Source of the DNA: Thiolapillus brandeum
GTDB lineage: Bacteria > Pseudomonadota > Gammaproteobacteria > Chromatiales > Chromatiaceae
Assembly: GCF_000828615.1 (NCBI RefSeq)
Contig: NZ_AP012273.1
Location: forward strand, 1,736,001 to 1,800,000
DNA: 64,000 bases
Direction of reading: 5' to 3'
Position numbers and translations under genes: made by a program. Below are positions 36,178-44,286 of the stretch, one piece after another (the first letter of the stretch is position 1; each line of letters starts with the position of its first letter). Under the pieces are notes generated by a model. It was not told the origin of the DNA. It saw only the letters and a list, made by a program, of their open reading frames with translations, and made no database searches.

Positions 36178-36800
36178 AAACCGGACGCCTGCTGGTTTTT
36201 TCCCGCGCCCCCGTGCCGGGAAAAACCAAGACCCGACTCATCTCCCGTCTGGGCGCCACAGGTGCCGCCCGGCTCCATGCCCGGCTGATCCGGCAAACCC
36301 TGGACACGGCCTGCGCCCCGGAACTGCCCCCCGTGGATCTGTGGTGCGCACCCGCCCCCCAAGCGGCCTTCTTCCGCCAATGCGCCAGAGACTTTCCCAT
36401 CAGCCTGCATCGCCAGGAAGGCGAGGATCTGGGCCAGCGTATGCAGTACGCCTTGCACCAGACTCTGAAGCAGGCCGACCGGGCCATTCTCATCGGTACG
36501 GACTGCCCAAACCTGACCCGGGACGACCTGTTACAGGCCGAAGAGCTGTTGAATGAGCACGATGCGGTACTTGGCCCGGCCCATGACGGCGGTTACTACC
36601 TTCTGGGGCTGAAAAACGCCCCCCGGGATCTTTTTACGAACATTCCCTGGGGTAGCGACCGGGTCGCCGCCCTCACCCGGTCACGTATGCATGCCCTGGG
36701 ATGGTCACACGGTGAACTGCGGGTTCAGCACGACCTGGACCGCCCGGAAGACCAGCGCCACTTTCCACAGCTCTTCCCGGATTCAGATTCAACTCTATGA
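36174..36800 (+). CDS. TIGR04282-type nucleotidyl/glycosyltransferase (selenodomain-associated)
   Basis: 208 residues from a GTG start overlapping the previous stop by 4 bases. LLVFSRAPVPGKTKTRL at the N-terminus, IGTDCPNL in the centre, and GPAHDGGYYLLGL are hallmarks of the GT-A-like family that pairs with the TIGR04283 enzyme. The RAPVPGKTKTRL segment is reminiscent of nucleotidyltransferases such as CofC. Last gene of the arsS cassette; its end overlaps the end of the opposing MerR gene by 6 bases. Confidence 0.87.
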   Translation: MKTGRLLVFSRAPVPGKTKTRLISRLGATGAARLHARLIRQTLDTACAPELPPVDLWCAPAPQAAFFRQCARDFPISLHRQEGEDLGQRMQYALHQTLKQADRAILIGTDCPNLTRDDLLQAEELLNEHDAVLGPAHDGGYYLLGLKNAPRDLFTNIPWGSDRVAALTRSRMHALGWSHGELRVQHDLDRPEDQRHFPQLFPDSDSTL

Positions 36801-37220
36801 AGAATCGCTTTCCAGGTCTTCGATAATGGGGCAACCGTCCTCTGCGCCGCGGCACAGATTGACCAACAGGGTCAGTTCATCACGCAAGCGGGTCAACTGT
36901 TGCAGTTGCTGATGTATATCCTCCAGCTTGCGATGGGTGAGTTCCCGCACCTCATCCCGGGCATGCCGGGGGTCCGCGCGCATTTCCAGCAGGCTGGCGA
37001 TTTCCTCCAGGCTGAAGTTCATGGACTTGGCGCGTTGAATGAAATGCAGTACCGCGAGTTCCCGAGAGCCATAGATGCGGGCACCCGAAGCAGTGCGTGC
37101 CGCTTTCAACAGGCCGATTTTTTCATAATAGCGCAGGGTGTCCACGCTCAGGCCGGTTTGCCTGGCGGCATCGCCAATGCGCAATGCGGTTTCAGATTTC
37201 GATGATGAGGAAATATTCAT
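36795..37220 (-). CDS. MerR-family (metal-responsive type) regulator
   Basis: 141 residues. The winged helix (about 12-80) has IGDAARQTGLSVDTLRYYEKIGLL and ARIYG, followed by a long dimerisation helix and a C-terminal loop CRGAEDGCPIIEDL like the metal loop of CueR (CPGDDSADCPII). The position that is Ser in CueR and Cys in divalent-metal sensors is neither here by simple alignment, so the inducer cannot be predicted. It is the last gene of the operon trx-ccdA-merR, overlapping its neighbour by 29 bases, and probably controls the MerR-type promoter ahead of the operon. Confidence 0.87.
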   Translation of the reverse strand: MNISSSSKSETALRIGDAARQTGLSVDTLRYYEKIGLLKAARTASGARIYGSRELAVLHFIQRAKSMNFSLEEIASLLEMRADPRHARDEVRELTHRKLEDIHQQLQQLTRLRDELTLLVNLCRGAEDGCPIIEDLESDSS

Positions 37221-38496
37221 TCAGCAAATAGAGTCCGGTCAGAATCAGGATGATACCGGCGCCAATCTCCAGTTTGCGCTGGTGCCGGGAGATGCCCTGC
37301 AGGGATTCCAGCTTGCCCATGCTCCAGGCACCCAGTATGACAGGTATACTGCGGCCCAGTGCAAACGCCAGTAACAGCAGGCCGCCAAAGGCCACGGAAC
37401 CAATGGCCGCGCTGGCCGTCAGGGTCACGAGCAAGGCTGGTGTGCAGAAGGGGCAGATGGCGATGGAAAAGGGAATCGCCAGCAGGAATGCGCCCCAGAT
37501 CCCGGTGGCGCGACGCACCCGCATGGAGATCCAGGGAACGCGGATTTTCAGCCAGCCTCCCCAGATCAGCCCCATGACCATGAGCAGAGGGCCCAGCAAC
37601 AATCCCCAGGCGCGTCCCATGACTTCCTTCACCCACTCTCCGCCCAGCGCTGCGCCAACGCCCAGTACGACATGGGTCAGCAGCATTCCAAAAACAAAGG
37701 CGGCCCCCATGCGCAGGGCGCGTTTCTCCTCCTGGGCGCGGGTCACATAGGCCAGCACCACGGGAATGGATGCGAAGGACACGGGATTGAAACTGAACAG
37801 GAAGCCTGCGAGAAAGCTCAGGCCCAATCCGGCCAGGCCCGCCTGTTGCAGGCGGTTCTCCAGATCCCCCACATTCATATTCCCGGCACTGATCCACAGG
37901 TAGGAAGCCGCTGCGAGCAGCAGTATGGCCGTGAACCAGGGGGCGCTGGACGCAAAGAACTCAAACCGGCGCCGACGGCGGGTATCCACTCCCCCGGTGG
38001 CTGCTGCCACCATGGGCAAAGTAAACATGGTGCTGAAAAGCAGCCCCCCAAGGGCGGCACCCGCCACGGAATCCAGAGTCACTGCCAATCCCATCATCAC
38101 CAGGACCAGTGGCAGGGTGCAGGCCGGGAGGGTCAACCCCAGCTTCAGTGAAAACGGCCACCGGCCAGCTCCCGGGATCAGGCGGAAAAACTCCAGGTGG
38201 GGCACCGGTATGTAGGTGTACCGGGACAACACATACAGGGCGGCCATCAATGCCAGGGCGGCGCCGGGTTGCCAGATGCCCCATTCGGGACGCGGCAACC
38301 CTATGACGGCCAGAACCAGCAGCCCCATCAGCAACAGGCTGCGGCTCAGCCATACCGCCAGCAAGCCCTGGCAACATTCCCTGGACCGGCGTTCATGGAG
38401 CCGGGCGGAAAACAGGGTGTGCGTGGCGATGGTGCAAGGTTCGAAAAAGGCCAGCAACCCCAGCACTATCGCCGTGGCAATCAGCAGGTACATCAT
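37192..38496 (-). CDS. Double-length CcdA/DsbD-like membrane protein
   Basis: 434 residues, about twelve helices in two CcdA-like halves: LLAFFEPCTIATHTLFSARL near the N-terminus and FLAGFLFSFNPVSFASIPVVL after residue about 225, with a Cys pair CPFCTPAL at about 350. CcdA proteins carry electrons from cytoplasmic thioredoxin across the membrane. In the second half the usual first Cys is missing (FNPVSFAS), so the two halves may share one redox pair (Cys in FEPC and in PACTLP/CPFC). Coupled by 4 bases to the thioredoxin-like gene upstream. Confidence 0.82.
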   Translation of the reverse strand: MMYLLIATAIVLGLLAFFEPCTIATHTLFSARLHERRSRECCQGLLAVWLSRSLLLMGLLVLAVIGLPRPEWGIWQPGAALALMAALYVLSRYTYIPVPHLEFFRLIPGAGRWPFSLKLGLTLPACTLPLVLVMMGLAVTLDSVAGAALGGLLFSTMFTLPMVAAATGGVDTRRRRRFEFFASSAPWFTAILLLAAASYLWISAGNMNVGDLENRLQQAGLAGLGLSFLAGFLFSFNPVSFASIPVVLAYVTRAQEEKRALRMGAAFVFGMLLTHVVLGVGAALGGEWVKEVMGRAWGLLLGPLLMVMGLIWGGWLKIRVPWISMRVRRATGIWGAFLLAIPFSIAICPFCTPALLVTLTASAAIGSVAFGGLLLLAFALGRSIPVILGAWSMGKLESLQGISRHQRKLEIGAGIILILTGLYLLNEYFLIIEI

Positions 38497-38765
38497 GATT
38501 TCAGGGCCTCGAGACGTTCCTGCAACAGGCGCCGCAGACGTTTTTCCGAAGGCAGGGCCGTAAATACCAGCTCACCATCTACCGCTATGGCAGGAGTGGA
38601 CAACACGCCCAGGCTCACTGCGTAATCCAGTTCATCCAGTATATTCACCTCCCGCCACTGGACGCGGCCATCCTCCCATTCATCCAGGATGCGTTTCAGG
38701 ACATGTTTCGCCTTGCCGCATTTCCCGCAGCCCGGCGCAGAGAATATTTCCACCTCGATACTCAT
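38493..38765 (-). CDS. Small thioredoxin-like protein (CGKC active site)
   Basis: 90 residues from the ATG at 38765. A glutaredoxin/thioredoxin-type mini-domain: VEIFSAPGCGKCGKAKHVL with a CxxC at the start of helix 1 and a cis-Pro in VLSTPAIAVDGELVF. No signal peptide, so cytoplasmic. The first gene of the MerR-controlled operon; it may feed electrons to the CcdA-like protein next to it. Confidence 0.88.
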   Translation of the reverse strand: MSIEVEIFSAPGCGKCGKAKHVLKRILDEWEDGRVQWREVNILDELDYAVSLGVLSTPAIAVDGELVFTALPSEKRLRRLLQERLEALKS

Positions 38766-38840
38766 GACGCGCTCTCTCCCAACACAGGTTCCGCCCAATG
38801 ATCATCACCAGCTCACGACCATCAAACCGGTTTGAGTGAT

Positions 38841-38871
38841 ACAGTAACCCCTGGAGCCAACTCCAGGTCAA
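38841..38871 (-). promoter_or_regulatory. MerR-type promoter with 19-bp spacer and operator dyad
   Basis: On the minus strand TTGACC (38866-38871) and TACTGT (38841-38846) are separated by exactly 19 bases. The spacer holds the perfect dyad CCTGGAG-TTGG-CTCCAGG (38850-38867). Overlong spacing with a dyad between the hexamers is the hallmark of promoters untwisted by MerR-family activators. It lies about 75 bases ahead of the thioredoxin-like gene and would also drive the merR gene itself. Confidence 0.85.
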
Positions 38872-38982
38872 GAGCTTGTTGAAACCCCGGCTTCCCTGTC
38901 TGAAATAGTGCTCCCCCATTGAAGAAGCGCATGCAATGGGGGATCATGCAGGGCAGCCATTACAACCCGGAGGAACATTCCG

Positions 38983-39915
38983 TTGCAGATCATCTCATTC
39001 CGCAGGCATTTCAGCCGCAATACCCTGCTGCTCATGTTCCTGGTGGCCCTGGTCATGGCCGGGATCGCCGCCTGGAAATACGACCTGGTCGCCACGGTTT
39101 ATTTTCGCGATCAGCTTACTGCCACAGGCTGGATCATCAATGGCGCCATTGTGGCACTGTTCCTTCTGGGACTGATGCGCATGATTGCCATCTTCCACTC
39201 CTACAGCCGGGAAGAAAAGGCCACCACACGCTTTATCCGAAACCAGGAAGAGTCTCTGGAAGACCCCTTGTACCAGGTTCCGGCAAACAGTATCATTGCC
39301 GCCCGCTACCGGGTCATGGAACGCCTGCATGCCACCAGTACTCCCATCAACCAGGGGGCCCTGGCCGCCACTCTCCTGGCCAGTGAGAGCACCCGCACCA
39401 GCTTTCCCAAGTACATCAGCAATGTACTCATACTCACGGGAGTATTCGGCACCATCGTTTCCCTTTCCCTGGCCCTCCTTGGCGCATCGGACCTGCTGGA
39501 GAATGCCGTGGACGTGGAAGGCATGGGACTGGTGATCCACGGCATGTCCACAGCCCTTTCCACCACCATCACGGCAATTGTCTGCTATCTGTTCTTCGGC
39601 TACTTCTACCTCAAGCTCACGGATGCCCAGACCAACCTTCTGAGCGCAGTGGAACAGGTCACCACCACTTACCTGGCCCCCCTGTTCGTGGTGGAACAGG
39701 ATACTACCCTCTATGAATTCACCGGTCTGGTGCGCTCCCTGCAATCCCTGGTTCGGCAGATGCAGGAGTCCCAGAAGGTGGTGGCCCGGGCGGAAACCCG
39801 GCTCCTGGACGCCGTGGATGAATATCAGAGCCGGGTGGAGCAGGATCAGGTGGAAATGGGCACCGTAGTCAAATTGCTGCGCCAGGGCTTCCGCCTGCCG
39901 GAAGATCACGAATGA
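38983..39915 (+). CDS. MotA/TolQ/ExbB-like proton-channel protein
   Basis: 310 residues from a TTG start with CGGAGGAA 7 bases upstream. Four membrane helices (about 14-32, 50-70, 145-167, 184-208) with the cytoplasmic part between TM2 and TM3. GVFGTIVSLSLALLG in TM3 and ALSTTITAIVCYLFFGYFYL in TM4 match the MotA/TolQ/ExbB core. A coiled-coil tail follows (about 240-295). Overlaps the next gene by 4 bases. With the partner it would form an ion-driven rotary or stator-like complex. Not an ordinary MotA (no flagellar genes) nor TolQ (no tol genes). Confidence 0.85.
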   Translation: MQIISFRRHFSRNTLLLMFLVALVMAGIAAWKYDLVATVYFRDQLTATGWIINGAIVALFLLGLMRMIAIFHSYSREEKATTRFIRNQEESLEDPLYQVPANSIIAARYRVMERLHATSTPINQGALAATLLASESTRTSFPKYISNVLILTGVFGTIVSLSLALLGASDLLENAVDVEGMGLVIHGMSTALSTTITAIVCYLFFGYFYLKLTDAQTNLLSAVEQVTTTYLAPLFVVEQDTTLYEFTGLVRSLQSLVRQMQESQKVVARAETRLLDAVDEYQSRVEQDQVEMGTVVKLLRQGFRLPEDHE

Positions 39916-40952
39916 AAGACAGCAGCGGCTTCATCGACCTGCGCCTGAACCACCGGGAAACCCAGGGCAATGAAAGCTTTTGGCCGACTTTCACGGATGT
40001 CATGACCGTGATCATGATGATCTTCCTGATCTCCATGGTTGTCGTACTGCTGCGCAACATGGAGTTGGTCAAGGAGATCCGCGCCACCGCAGAAGCTGAG
40101 CGCCAGGCCATGGAGCTGGCCCGTTCCACGGGAGAGGAAAAGGAAAGTCTGGCCACCCGGCTGGATACGGCACTGGAACAGCTCAATGCTGCCGACAGCC
40201 GCATCAATGAACTGCAACTCCAGGTCATGCGCCTCCAGGATCAGAACAGCATCCGCGCCAAGGCCATTTCTGATCGCGACGCGCGTCTGCAGATGCTGCA
40301 GGAAGAACGCAATGATCTTGCCCAACAGGCCGCCCGGCTGGCCCTGGACAAGCAGGCGGCCAGCAATGCTGCCGCAGAGGCCAAAAGCAGGGAAACCCAA
40401 TCACGCCGTGAACTGGCGGATCTGCAACAGGAATACACGCGCCTCAAGGAAGAATTGGGCCGCAGGGATCTGCAAATAGCCATGCTCAAGGCCCGCCTGG
40501 AAAGCCAGGATCAGGAACTGGCCCGATCCCTGGAGCAACGCCAGAACGTCGAGGAAAAATACCTGGTGCTTGCCGACGAATATGACAATCTCAAAGTACG
40601 CTATGACAAGCTGGTGCGCCCTGCCCGCTCGGCCAAAGGCCGTCACCTGGTGGAAGTCCGCTATTTCAAGAAAGGCGGCAAACGCCATATCGAATGGCGC
40701 GACGCCGGCGTGGGGGAATTCAAGGCCGTGTCACGCAGCAAACTCGACGGAATTCTCGCCCGTCTGAAGCAGCAGCAACCCGACGGACTGTACATCAAGG
40801 TAATCCTGCCCAGGAACAACGGCCTTTCCTACAGCGAAGCCTGGAAGTTCACCAATTACCTGCACAAGAAATACGACTACTATTTCCAGGAGAATTCGCC
40901 CCCCGGCACCAACCCGGACAACCCGGACATGAGCCGTGGCGATTCAGGCTGA
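39912..40952 (+). CDS. MotB-like single-span protein with long coiled coil and novel C-terminal domain
   Basis: 346 residues. A short N-terminal cytoplasmic part leads to FWPTFTDVMTVIMMIFLISM with Asp29 at the start of the membrane helix, where MotB/ZorB carry the ion-binding Asp. Residues about 55-235 are an uninterrupted coiled coil (heptads such as LATRLDTALEQLNAADSRIN). The C-terminal domain (about 238-325) is mixed alpha/beta and does not show OmpA peptidoglycan motifs. Last gene of a two-gene operon; its end overlaps the opposing DUF885 gene by 9 bases. Function unknown. Confidence 0.82.
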   Translation: MKDSSGFIDLRLNHRETQGNESFWPTFTDVMTVIMMIFLISMVVVLLRNMELVKEIRATAEAERQAMELARSTGEEKESLATRLDTALEQLNAADSRINELQLQVMRLQDQNSIRAKAISDRDARLQMLQEERNDLAQQAARLALDKQAASNAAAEAKSRETQSRRELADLQQEYTRLKEELGRRDLQIAMLKARLESQDQELARSLEQRQNVEEKYLVLADEYDNLKVRYDKLVRPARSAKGRHLVEVRYFKKGGKRHIEWRDAGVGEFKAVSRSKLDGILARLKQQQPDGLYIKVILPRNNGLSYSEAWKFTNYLHKKYDYYFQENSPPGTNPDNPDMSRGDSG

Positions 40953-42755
40953 TTCCCGGGCGATATAGGCATCCACCTGCTGTTCCAGCAGTGGCAGCGG
41001 CAGGGCGCCGTTCTTCAGAATGACTTTGTGGAACTTCCGGATATCGAAGCGCTTTCCCAGCCTTGTTCGGGCCTTGTCCCGCAACTCCAGGATCTTCAGC
41101 ATCCCGATCTTGTAGGCCAGGGCCTGTCCCGGCATAACCAGGTAGCGTTCGACTTCCGCCACCACATCGGTTTCCGGCATGCCCGTCTTGTCTTTCATGT
41201 AGGCAATGGCCTGCTCACGGGTCCAGTGCCGGGCATGCAGTCCGGTATCCACCACCAGGCGCACGGCGCGGAACAGTTCCGCCTGCAAACGTCCCAGATC
41301 GTCGAAGGGATCCTCCTCCATACCGATTTCCCTGGCCAGACGCTCCGCATACAAGGCCCAGCCCTCGACATAGGCGGTAAATGGCAGAATCCTGCGAAAA
41401 GTCGCCACGCCCTTGAGCTCACGGGCAATACTGATCTGGAAATGGTGCCCGGGAATGGCTTCGTGGTAAGCCAGAGTACGCATGCCCCATTTGCGCACGG
41501 CGGACATGTTGTACAGATTGGCATAAAACACGCCGGGGCGGCTGCCATCCATGGGCGGCGCATCATAGTAAGCACCGGCAGAGGTCTTTTCCTTGAACAG
41601 GGGAATGCGTTTTACCACTACCGGATAGCGTGGACGTATATCGAAGATGGTGTCCAGCCGGACATCCATCTCGTCGATGATCTTCTGATAATCCTTGAGC
41701 ACCTGCTGCCGCCCCGACTCCGAATCCGGGTAGAGAAAGCGGGCTTCCTCTGACAACCGGCTCATGCGCTCGCCGACACTGCCCTCCTCGTAGCCCTGGA
41801 GTTTCAGCAGCCGGTCCATTTCCCCTTCGATTCGAGCCACTTCAGACAGCCCCAGGGCGTGAATCTCATCGGCGCTCATATCCGTGGTGGTGTTGGCGCG
41901 GATCAGCCAGGCATAGTAGGCCTTGCCATTGGGAAGAGCCCAGACTCCGTTGTTGTCCAGGGGAAGGCTCTGAAGATGCCGGAAATAACCAATAAGCTGA
42001 CCGTAGGCAGGATACACCACGTCCCGGATCTGCGCTTTTACCTGAGTCAACAACCGGCCAAGGGTGGCTTCATCGACACCGGTTTTCTGCATGCGTTCCC
42101 TGAAACTGGTGTACAGGAGATGTTCATCAGGAGGCATGGCTGTGAACGCCTGCATTTCATCGAGCACCTTCTCGACGACGAAACGCGGCGGCAGTATGCC
42201 TTTTTCCTCCCTCAGTTTCAGGCTGCGCAGCAACTGCCGGAACTTGGTGCCAAAAGCCCCGAGGCGGCTGATGTAATCTTTCGCATCCGTTTCAGACGCA
42301 AGGGGCTGGGAAGTGGTCATTACCGTGGGCAACTGGCTTTGCACGCCAAACATCTGGTTGACGGGGTAATTGTGGTAACGGAAAGGCAGTCCCGCTTGCT
42401 CTGTCTCCAGGTAGTAGTTCAGTACATCATAGGAAAGCGCCGTCTGTCCCTGCAGGGAAGCCCGGTCATATTCGTGCAACTGCTGAAGCTGCCGGGTCAG
42501 CCAGCGGGCGGATTCCTCGGTGAATTCAGGAGAGGCATCCGTCAGCCTTGCGTTATGGCCGTGAATGCCAAATTGTTCGAGCAGTCCCAGGCTGGTCAAC
42601 AGCTCCGGATCCTGCAGCATCTTTTCAATGAAAATCTTTTCGTAGAAAACCCTGATGCTCAGAGGGCGGAAGTACACTGCCTGAACCATCAGGGCCGCGG
42701 CCACCAGCAGCGCTGCGAGGGTCAGCCCGCCACCCCATTTCACGATTCGTTTCAT
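40944..42755 (-). CDS. DUF885-family membrane-anchored putative metallopeptidase
   Basis: 603 residues. An N-terminal helix (about 8-29) acts as anchor or uncleaved signal. The C-terminal half carries HEAIPGHHFQ, the DUF885 zinc-peptidase-like signature, with EGWALYAERLARE downstream providing further candidate ligands. The family is related to M32-type carboxypeptidases; substrates are mostly unknown. The start overlaps the VOC gene stop (ATGA), forming an operon EamA-VOC-DUF885. Confidence 0.88.
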   Translation of the reverse strand: MKRIVKWGGGLTLAALLVAAALMVQAVYFRPLSIRVFYEKIFIEKMLQDPELLTSLGLLEQFGIHGHNARLTDASPEFTEESARWLTRQLQQLHEYDRASLQGQTALSYDVLNYYLETEQAGLPFRYHNYPVNQMFGVQSQLPTVMTTSQPLASETDAKDYISRLGAFGTKFRQLLRSLKLREEKGILPPRFVVEKVLDEMQAFTAMPPDEHLLYTSFRERMQKTGVDEATLGRLLTQVKAQIRDVVYPAYGQLIGYFRHLQSLPLDNNGVWALPNGKAYYAWLIRANTTTDMSADEIHALGLSEVARIEGEMDRLLKLQGYEEGSVGERMSRLSEEARFLYPDSESGRQQVLKDYQKIIDEMDVRLDTIFDIRPRYPVVVKRIPLFKEKTSAGAYYDAPPMDGSRPGVFYANLYNMSAVRKWGMRTLAYHEAIPGHHFQISIARELKGVATFRRILPFTAYVEGWALYAERLAREIGMEEDPFDDLGRLQAELFRAVRLVVDTGLHARHWTREQAIAYMKDKTGMPETDVVAEVERYLVMPGQALAYKIGMLKILELRDKARTRLGKRFDIRKFHKVILKNGALPLPLLEQQVDAYIARESA

Positions 42756-43129
42756 GCTCCGGTGTCCTCTATGAATTCCAGGCCGTTACCATCCGGATCC
42801 CGGCAAAACAGGGCCTTGCGCCCCGACTTGCTGCGTGTGCAGGAGATGCCGCATTCTTCCAGGCGCTCCGCCAGGCTGTCCAGGTCATCGACGGTCATGG
42901 CCAGATGCCTGTCCCTGCCGCCATGTTCCGGCCGTCCCGTAGCGGAATCAGGGTTGGGCAATTCCAGAAGATGAATCTGCTGTTCCCCGATACTCAACCA
43001 GAGGCCGGGAAAGCCCAGCTCCGGACGATTCACCACCTCCAGACCCAGCACACCCTGGTAAAATTCCCTGGCCGCGAGGCTGTCAGCAATGATCATGCTC
43101 ACATGATGTATGGCCTTCGGTCTGTTCAT
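42752..43129 (-). CDS. Glyoxalase/bleomycin-resistance (VOC) family protein
   Basis: 125 residues from the ATG at 43129 (MNRPKAIHHVSMIIAD), with paired beta-alpha-beta-beta-beta modules. Likely metal ligands are His in IHHVSM, His in QIHLLEL, His in RHLAMTV and Glu in GLEFIED. Lyase or dioxygenase activity is possible; no substrate can be named. Its first 47 bases overlap the end of the EamA gene in another frame. Confidence 0.85.
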   Translation of the reverse strand: MNRPKAIHHVSMIIADSLAAREFYQGVLGLEVVNRPELGFPGLWLSIGEQQIHLLELPNPDSATGRPEHGGRDRHLAMTVDDLDSLAERLEECGISCTRSKSGRKALFCRDPDGNGLEFIEDTGA

Positions 43130-44009
43130 GGTCTGTTTTGGCGATGGCAACAAGAGCTGCCAGTATAATCAAAATTCCCCCCAGCCACTCGCGCAGATTC
43201 AGGCTCTCACCCGCAAGCAGCCAGGCACTGACAGCGCCCACGAGGATCTCCATGAGCAGGATTACCGAGGAACGCTGCACCGGCATGTGGGAAACACCGT
43301 AAATCACCGCCAGGGTCGTCACCAGAAAGCCCCCCACTCCGAGGAACACATCCGCCAGCCAGATGCCCGCGGGAAGGTGGGGAATGCCGCCTCCATCGAT
43401 GAGCAACAGCACCAGGGAAACCATCACCACCCCCGCCCAGGAGACCAGTGTCTTCTGTCGGGTACCCATTTGATGGAGGGCACGGGTAATGACATTGGAC
43501 AGGGCAAATGCCATCCCGGCAGTCATCGCCGCCATATCCCCCCAACTCAAGCCGGTGTGCAGAATATCCGGCGCCCAAAGCATCAGCCCTGCGCCAAGGA
43601 GCCCCATGGGAATGGTCAACAGCGCAATGGGACGCAACCGTTCCCCAAGGAGCAGATGACCCAACAGCGCCGTCCACAGAGGGGACAGGTAAAAGAGAAT
43701 CAGGGCGCGGGCGACACTGCCATCCAGCATGGCAAGGATGAATCCCACATTGGTCCAGCCTGCGGCCAGGGCCAGAACCCACAGCCTGCCCCCCTGCCCC
43801 CGCATCCCCTGAGCGCCAGGCCAGCGCAGGGCCGCCAGAACCAGGAAAGCACTGCCATAGGCCACCAACATTTGCCAGGGCCCATTCAGCCCGCGGGCGT
43901 CCAACAACCGCAAGGGATACCAGACAATGCCCCAGAATGTTGCTGCAAACAGCAGGCAGGCAACAGCGGGCAGCGAGTTACCGGGCTTCCTGTCTGCGCT
44001 CATATCCAA
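43083..44009 (-). CDS. EamA/DMT-family transporter
   Basis: 308 residues with ten predicted helices in two EamA repeats (LLFAATFWGIVWYPLRLL at the start; LSWGDMAAMTAGMAFALSNV at the start of the second). Such proteins export amino acids or metabolites; the substrate is unknown. The C-terminus ends in a short His/Cys tail (GHTSCEHDHC). The overlap of 47 bases with the VOC gene is long. A shorter EamA end is not available in frame, so the overlap is real or the VOC start is later. Confidence 0.87.
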   Translation of the reverse strand: MDMSADRKPGNSLPAVACLLFAATFWGIVWYPLRLLDARGLNGPWQMLVAYGSAFLVLAALRWPGAQGMRGQGGRLWVLALAAGWTNVGFILAMLDGSVARALILFYLSPLWTALLGHLLLGERLRPIALLTIPMGLLGAGLMLWAPDILHTGLSWGDMAAMTAGMAFALSNVITRALHQMGTRQKTLVSWAGVVMVSLVLLLIDGGGIPHLPAGIWLADVFLGVGGFLVTTLAVIYGVSHMPVQRSSVILLMEILVGAVSAWLLAGESLNLREWLGGILIILAALVAIAKTDHEQTEGHTSCEHDHC

Positions 44010-44090
44010 AGTACGAACCTCATAACTGCGCCATTGTTGTATAATTTGCCGTCTGACTCATGGCTCACGCGAGGATCATCCTGCGCCCTG

Positions 44091-44282
44091 GCCCGGATAT
44101 TTCACCAGACTGCTCAGTAATTTCTGATGATTCGTTGGTATAAACAAAAGCTTATGTGCCCATTGACCGGGTTACACCTTGTCACCATCATGCTATCCGG
44201 CATTTTCCGGGATCTTTTGGTTCGGGCGATGCGGACCAAAATCTCTCCAGGAAGTTTCCGGATTCTGGCGAAACATCCGGGC
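44091..44282. mobile_element. MITE-like element, family A, copy 3 (192 bp), abutting the dapC start
   Basis: Ends GCCCGGATATTTCACC (left) and the near-complement GGCGAAACATCCGGGC (right), two mismatches. It aligns with copy 1 in reverse, lacking a central block of about 50 bases. The right end is 4 bases before the dapC ATG (44287), so any ribosome site and the leader of dapC lie inside the element. Confidence 0.78.
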
Positions 44283-44286
44283 TAGT

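Noticed and set aside
38983-40952. Zorya anti-phage system
   Set aside because: No ZorC, ZorD or ZorE-like helicase or nuclease gene is adjacent, the coiled coil is on the wrong subunit and the second protein lacks an OmpA domain; kept only as a distant analogy.
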